Source of the DNA: Burkholderiales bacterium
GTDB taxonomy: Bacteria > Pseudomonadota > Gammaproteobacteria > Burkholderiales > SG8-41
Direction of reading: 5' to 3'
DNA length: 64,000 nucleotides
NCBI GenBank assembly: GCA_030833315.1
Contig: JAURHM010000006.1
Span: forward strand, 1-64,000
Each line of letters begins with the position of its first letter. Position 1 is the stretch's first letter. The notes beneath the pieces were generated by a model. The model made no database searches and was not told where the DNA came from. It worked only from the letters and a program-made list of their open reading frames with translations. Both the position numbers and the translations under genes were made by a program. Positions 57,614 to 64,000 of this stretch are shown piece after piece.

Positions 57614-57933
57614 ATTCAGCCTCCCCTTTAAACCGTTACCGGAATGAGCATGCTCCCGACATTATGACAGCGACTGCTGTTCAAGCGTCACGCAATCCAC
57701 CTTCAATACCCGCCGCACTACCGCCAGATCCTGCGCATTGATCAGCCGCGCTGCGAACAGCAGTGCAATGCGGTCCAGCTTGGGATCGGTGGTCAGCAAC
57801 ACCGTGCTTTCACCGGTATTGGTCATTTCCACCAGCGCGGCATGTTTGAAATCGGGCGCTTCCCGGCAAGCGAAGTGCTCGGCTCGCTCCAGCGACACTA
57901 ATTCACCTGCGATCTTGGCGAAACATTTGACGC

Positions 57934-58200
57934 GGCCGTGGATTGTGAAAAACCGTCCTCATCGACGCTGACTACGCCTTTACCCAGGATCTGAGTGACT
58001 CCGAGGAAAGCCGGGTATTCGTCAAAGCCGTCAACGGCCTTACCTGTGACCTCAAGCGACAGGTGATCGCCAAGAGCGTCGAGACGGAACTGATGCTGAA
58101 TCTGCTGAAGGATGCCAGCTTGCTGTATGCCGGCTCGCTGTATGCCTAGGGAGATTATTTCCAGCCGGCCGCCCCGCTGGCCTCGTCCATTCCGGCCCCC
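57934..58200 (+). pseudogene. EAL (c-di-GMP phosphodiesterase) domain remnant
   Basis: Frame reads VLIDADYAFTQDLSDSEESRVFVKAVNGLTCDLKRQVIAKSVETELMLNLLKDASLLYAGSLYA*GDYFQPAAPLA, matching the C-terminal EAL pattern KID..F..D...VKAV..L...VIAE.VET...L.LL......QGYYF..P; in-frame stop and no intact N-terminus. Confidence 0.65.
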
Positions 58201-58265
58201 GACCGGAAAACTTCTCTCGGCTGGCTGACCTGCGGCGCCGCAAGACGCTGGCGTACATCAAAACC

Positions 58266-58826
58266 CTACCACTCGCCTTTGGCAATTTTCTCGGCCCACA
58301 GCAGGCCGAGAACGGTTTTTGAATCGCTGATCCGGCCTTCGACCACCCAGTCCAGCGCCTCGCGTAGCGATACGGTCATGACTTCAAGAAACTCCCCCTC
58401 GTCGAGCCGGTCGCCGACATGCTGCAAATCCGTGGCGAGGAACAGCTCAACACGTTCATCGGCATAGCCGATGCAGGGATGCAGCGTGGTCAGGTGCCGC
58501 CATTGCCCGGCGATGTAGCCGCACTCCTCCTGCAGTTCCCGTTCAGCAGTAGTCATTGGTTCTTCACCTTGATCGATCTTGCCAGCCGGCAGTTCGATGA
58601 AATGCCGGCCCACCGGATAACGGAACTGCCGCTCCATCAGTACCGACTGCGGATCGGGCTGGGCGATAACGATGACGGCGCCGGGGTGTTTGATGTATTC
58701 GCGGGTGGCGGTGCCGCCATCCGGCAGGCGCACGGTGTCGCGATGCACGCGCAGCAACTGGCCCTCGAACACCGGCTCCGAGGATAGCTTTGTTTCGGTG
58801 AAATCAGCAGGATCGCGCGGCTTCAT
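58266..58826 (-). CDS. NUDIX hydrolase (ADP-ribose pyrophosphatase-like)
   Basis: ELPAGKIDQGEEPMTTAERELQEECGY Nudix box; likely start MKPRDPADFTETKLSSEPVFEG at 58826. Confidence 0.92.
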   Translation of the reverse strand: MKPRDPADFTETKLSSEPVFEGQLLRVHRDTVRLPDGGTATREYIKHPGAVIVIAQPDPQSVLMERQFRYPVGRHFIELPAGKIDQGEEPMTTAERELQEECGYIAGQWRHLTTLHPCIGYADERVELFLATDLQHVGDRLDEGEFLEVMTVSLREALDWVVEGRISDSKTVLGLLWAEKIAKGEW

Positions 58827-58837
58827 GCCGACAGCAC

Positions 58838-59141
58838 TCAGAGCCCCGGCCTGCGCCAGAGGAAGCGATAGACAAAACCGGGGTAGGCAAACACCAGGAA
58901 CAGGCAGACGGTCACCGCGTAGAACTCCCAGCGCTGGGGATGGACCTGCCCGGCGCGGCCTTCCATCAGCCAGGCCGCGGTGCCGACGACGCAGTACAGC
59001 AGCACGAGTTCCAGCAGACGCCACCCTCCTGCCTTGTGGCCACCCGGGGCGGGCCTCACCAGCAGAATGCGTTCAGACAGAAACGGCAGGTTGGCGAGAA
59101 CCAGCGCCAGCAACAGCAGCGCGGCGGCACTCCAGTTCATG
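58838..59141 (-). CDS. DUF2818 family membrane protein
   Basis: MNWSAAALLLLALVLANLPFLSERILLV...; position directly after nuoN, as usual in betaproteobacteria. Confidence 0.85.
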
Positions 59142-59142
59142 A

Positions 59143-60591
59143 TCAGATCGAGGCGCGGACGGCTTCGATGCAGAGCACCAGCAGCGGTTGCGGTGCGATG
59201 CCCAGGACCAGCACGGCGAGGCCGTTGGCCGACAGCAGCGCACGCACGTCGCCGGAAGCGGCGATCGGTGCGGTATCGACCGGCGCATCGAAATACATCA
59301 GCTTGACGATACGCAGGTAGTAGAAGGCGCCGATCAGCGAGAACACCACGGCGACGACGGCAATCCACCACATGCCGATGCTCACCACGGCCTGCAGCAC
59401 CGACAACTTGGCGTAAAAGCCCACGGTCGGCGGAATGCCGGCCATCGAGAACATCAGCAGCAGCATCAGGAAGGCATACCAGGGGTTACGCTGATTGAGA
59501 CCTTTGTAGTCCTCGAGGTTTTCAGCCTCGAAACCGCTGCGCGCGAGCAGCAGGATGATGCCGAAGGAACCCAGCGTCATCAGCACGTAAACCACGACAT
59601 AGAACATGCCGGCGCCGTAACCGTCGATGGTGCCCGACAGCACGCCGAGCAGCAGGAAGCCCATGTGCGAGATCGTCGAATAGGCCAGCATGCGTTTCAG
59701 ATTGGTCTGCATGATGGCCGTCAGGTTGCCGATGACCAAGGACAGGATCGCCATCACCGTCAGCATATGGCGCCATTCATCCACGAGCATTTCCGCACCC
59801 AGACTCTGCGCCAGCAGGCGCATCACCATCGCGAACGCGGCGAACTTCGGCGCCGAGCCGATGAACAGGGTTACAGCCGTCGGGGCGCCCTGATAAACGT
59901 CGGGCACCCACATGTGGAAAGGTACGGCGCCGAGCTTGAAGCCGAGGCCGGCGACTATGAAAACCAGGCCGAAGACCAGCACCAGCTGTGCCTGCACGCC
60001 TTGCGTCGACAGCTGCGCGAGTTCGGTGATTTCAAGCGTGCCGGTGGCGCCGTAGAGCATCGACATGCCGTACAGCAGTACGCCGGAAGCCAACGCGCCA
60101 AGCACAAAATATTTCATCGCCGCCTCGGTCGCACGCACCGAATCGCGCTGCAGCGCGACCATCGCATACAGCGACAGCGACAGCAGCTCAAGGCCCAGAT
60201 ACAGCGTCAGCAGGTGGTTGGCGGAGATCATCACCATCATGCCCAGCGTGGCAAACAGCGCCAGCGTGAAAAACTCGCCGCGGAACATGCCGCGCGCGGC
60301 GTTATAGGCGCGGGCATAGACCATCACCATGATCACCGAGACACAGGTCAGCAGTTTCAGCACATCGGCCATCAGGTCGTCGACGAACATGCCGCTGAAG
60401 GTATAGACGGGCTCGGGATTGCCGGTGAAGAAGGTCAGCAGCGCGCAGCCGGCCAGCGTGAACTGGGTCAGCCCGTAGGTGACGATCCGGTTGTCGTCGC
60501 TGACAAACAGATCAACGATCAGGACCACGCACGTCATCACGAGCAGGAACAGCTCGGGGTAGGCGGGCCACAGCGGCATGATGAATTCCAT
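59143..60591 (-). CDS. nuoN: NADH-quinone oxidoreductase subunit N
   Basis: 482 aa; [54 protein letters not shown]. Confidence 0.96.
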   Translation of the reverse strand: MEFIMPLWPAYPELFLLVMTCVVLIVDLFVSDDNRIVTYGLTQFTLAGCALLTFFTGNPEPVYTFSGMFVDDLMADVLKLLTCVSVIMVMVYARAYNAARGMFRGEFFTLALFATLGMMVMISANHLLTLYLGLELLSLSLYAMVALQRDSVRATEAAMKYFVLGALASGVLLYGMSMLYGATGTLEITELAQLSTQGVQAQLVLVFGLVFIVAGLGFKLGAVPFHMWVPDVYQGAPTAVTLFIGSAPKFAAFAMVMRLLAQSLGAEMLVDEWRHMLTVMAILSLVIGNLTAIMQTNLKRMLAYSTISHMGFLLLGVLSGTIDGYGAGMFYVVVYVLMTLGSFGIILLLARSGFEAENLEDYKGLNQRNPWYAFLMLLLMFSMAGIPPTVGFYAKLSVLQAVVSIGMWWIAVVAVVFSLIGAFYYLRIVKLMYFDAPVDTAPIAASGDVRALLSANGLAVLVLGIAPQPLLVLCIEAVRASI

Positions 60592-60599
60592 AGTCAGCT

Positions 60600-62093
60600 C
60601 TATTGCGCCGGCAGCTTGCTGAAGGACACGTGCGCCAGCAGTTCATTGACCGAAACGTGCAGCACATCGGCGAAAGGCTGCGGCCAGACGCCCATCACCA
60701 GCACGAGCACGGCGAGGACGCCCAGCACCAGGAACTCGCGGGCGTTGAGGTCCTGCAGTTCATCGACATGGGCATTGGCCACTGCACCGAAAATCACCCG
60801 CTTGTACATCCACAGCGTATAGGCGGCGCCGAAGATCAGCGTGATCGCGGCAGCAAAGGCAAACCAGAAATTCACCTGCATCGCGCCCATGATCACCAGG
60901 AATTCGCCGACAAAACCGCTGGTGCCCGGAAGGCCGGCATTGGCCATCGAGAAGAACATGAACAGCGCGGCGAACACCGGCATCCTGTTGGCGACGCCGC
61001 CGTAATCGGCAATCAGCCGCGAATGCATGCGGTCATACAGCACGCCGACGCAGAGGAACATGGCGCCGGAAATGAAGCCGTGCGAAATCATCTGGATGAT
61101 CGCGCCTTCCATGCCCTGCGCGTTGAACAGGAAAGTGCCCAGCGTGACGAAGCCCATGTGCGAGATCGACGAATAGGCGATCAGCTTTTTCATGTCGGTC
61201 TGCACCAGCGCGACAAGGCCGATGTAGACCACGGCGATCAGCGACAGGCCGATGACAATCGGCGCCAGCAGGTGACTGGCATCAGGCACGATCGGCAGCG
61301 ACAGCCGCAGGAAGCCATAACCGCCCAGCTTCAGCATCACCGCGGCCAGCACCACGGAGCCGCCGGTAGGCGCTTCGACGTGGGCGTCGGGCAGCCAGGT
61401 GTGCACCGGCCACATCGGCACCTTGACTGCAAATGCCATAAAAAATGCAATAAAAACAGATACTTGCAAAACAAGCGGCAGCTGCGTCTGGTAGAAATCA
61501 AACAGGCTGAAACTGCCGCCGGCGGAGAAATACAGGTAAATCAGCGCAACCAGTGACAGCAGCGAACCCATCAGCGTGTAGAGGAAGAACTTGACCGCCG
61601 CATAAACACGGTTAGGTCCGCCCCAGACACCGATGATGATGAACATCGGGATCAGCGTCGCCTCAAAGAACACATAGAACAGCAGCGCGTCGAGCGAGGA
61701 GAACACGCCGTTCATCAGGCCCGACAGGAACAGGAAGGCCGCCATGTACTGCGACACACGCGATTCAATGACCTGCCAGCCCGCCGCCACCACCAGCACC
61801 GTGGTCAGGCTGTTGAGCAGAATCAACAACAGCGAAATACCGTCGATGCCGATATGGTAGTTGGCGTTAAGCGTGTCGATCCAGGTACGCATTTCGACGA
61901 ACTGGAAGCCACCCTGCTGCAGATCGAAGCCGGTGTAGAGCGGTATCGTCACCGCGAAACCGATCAGCGCACCGATCAGCGCGATCACCCGCGCGGCCTG
62001 GGCATTGCGGTCGCCACCGGTCAGCAATACCGCCACGCCGGCGATGATCGGCGCCCAGATGGCGAGGCTCAGTAGTGGTAATCCCTGCATCAT
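60600..62093 (-). CDS. nuoM: NADH-quinone oxidoreductase subunit M
   Basis: 497 aa; [42 protein letters not shown]. Confidence 0.97.
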   Translation of the reverse strand: MMQGLPLLSLAIWAPIIAGVAVLLTGGDRNAQAARVIALIGALIGFAVTIPLYTGFDLQQGGFQFVEMRTWIDTLNANYHIGIDGISLLLILLNSLTTVLVVAAGWQVIESRVSQYMAAFLFLSGLMNGVFSSLDALLFYVFFEATLIPMFIIIGVWGGPNRVYAAVKFFLYTLMGSLLSLVALIYLYFSAGGSFSLFDFYQTQLPLVLQVSVFIAFFMAFAVKVPMWPVHTWLPDAHVEAPTGGSVVLAAVMLKLGGYGFLRLSLPIVPDASHLLAPIVIGLSLIAVVYIGLVALVQTDMKKLIAYSSISHMGFVTLGTFLFNAQGMEGAIIQMISHGFISGAMFLCVGVLYDRMHSRLIADYGGVANRMPVFAALFMFFSMANAGLPGTSGFVGEFLVIMGAMQVNFWFAFAAAITLIFGAAYTLWMYKRVIFGAVANAHVDELQDLNAREFLVLGVLAVLVLVMGVWPQPFADVLHVSVNELLAHVSFSKLPAQ

Positions 62094-62112
62094 GAGGTCT
62101 TTTTCTTCAATT

Positions 62113-64000
<1,888 letters not shown>

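Noticed and set aside
59188-60822. 544-aa Q/H-rich plus-strand ORF
   Set aside because: Antisense shadow over nuoN and the start of the nuoM region; composition is explained by complementing Leu/Val/Met membrane codons.

Overview
This 64 kb chromosomal window looks like a GC-rich betaproteobacterium (Burkholderiales-like; inferred from gene content only). It is almost entirely protein-coding. I recognise about 65 genes, and found no tRNA, rRNA, CRISPR array, transposase, prophage or known defence system. Most of it is accessory catabolic DNA. Ten separate Bug/TctC-type tripartite tricarboxylate transporter substrate-binding proteins occur without any TctA/TctB membrane partner in view. They are interleaved with MmgE/PrpD, a TcuA-like flavoprotein, a LeuC/LeuD-like dehydratase, two two-subunit molybdenum hydroxylases, and a complete E1alpha/E1beta/E2 2-oxoacid dehydrogenase set without E3. 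Two M24 'creatinase-fold' proteins have visibly altered metal-ligand motifs. The right end is housekeeping: ArfB, DsbB, cytochrome c', cytochrome b561, NUDIX, DUF2818 and nuoN-nuoM-nuoL (nuoL runs off the window). The observations I would follow up first are: (1) the ~17 kb leftward M24/E1-E2/Bug catabolic cluster, with three FadR/GntR-type palindromes beside a divergent GntR gene; (2) a dispersed AT-rich motif (AATAAAAACA[A/G]ATA[C/G]TT-like) in six places, including gene termini; (3) a three-gene operon with a P-loop zeta-toxin-like kinase, a metzincin-like protein and DUF993; (4) a repeat-bounded c-type cytochrome gene with a nested, interrupted inverted repeat; (5) an AT-richer five-gene island at about 11.5-16.3 kb; (6) decayed genes, including an EAL-domain remnant.
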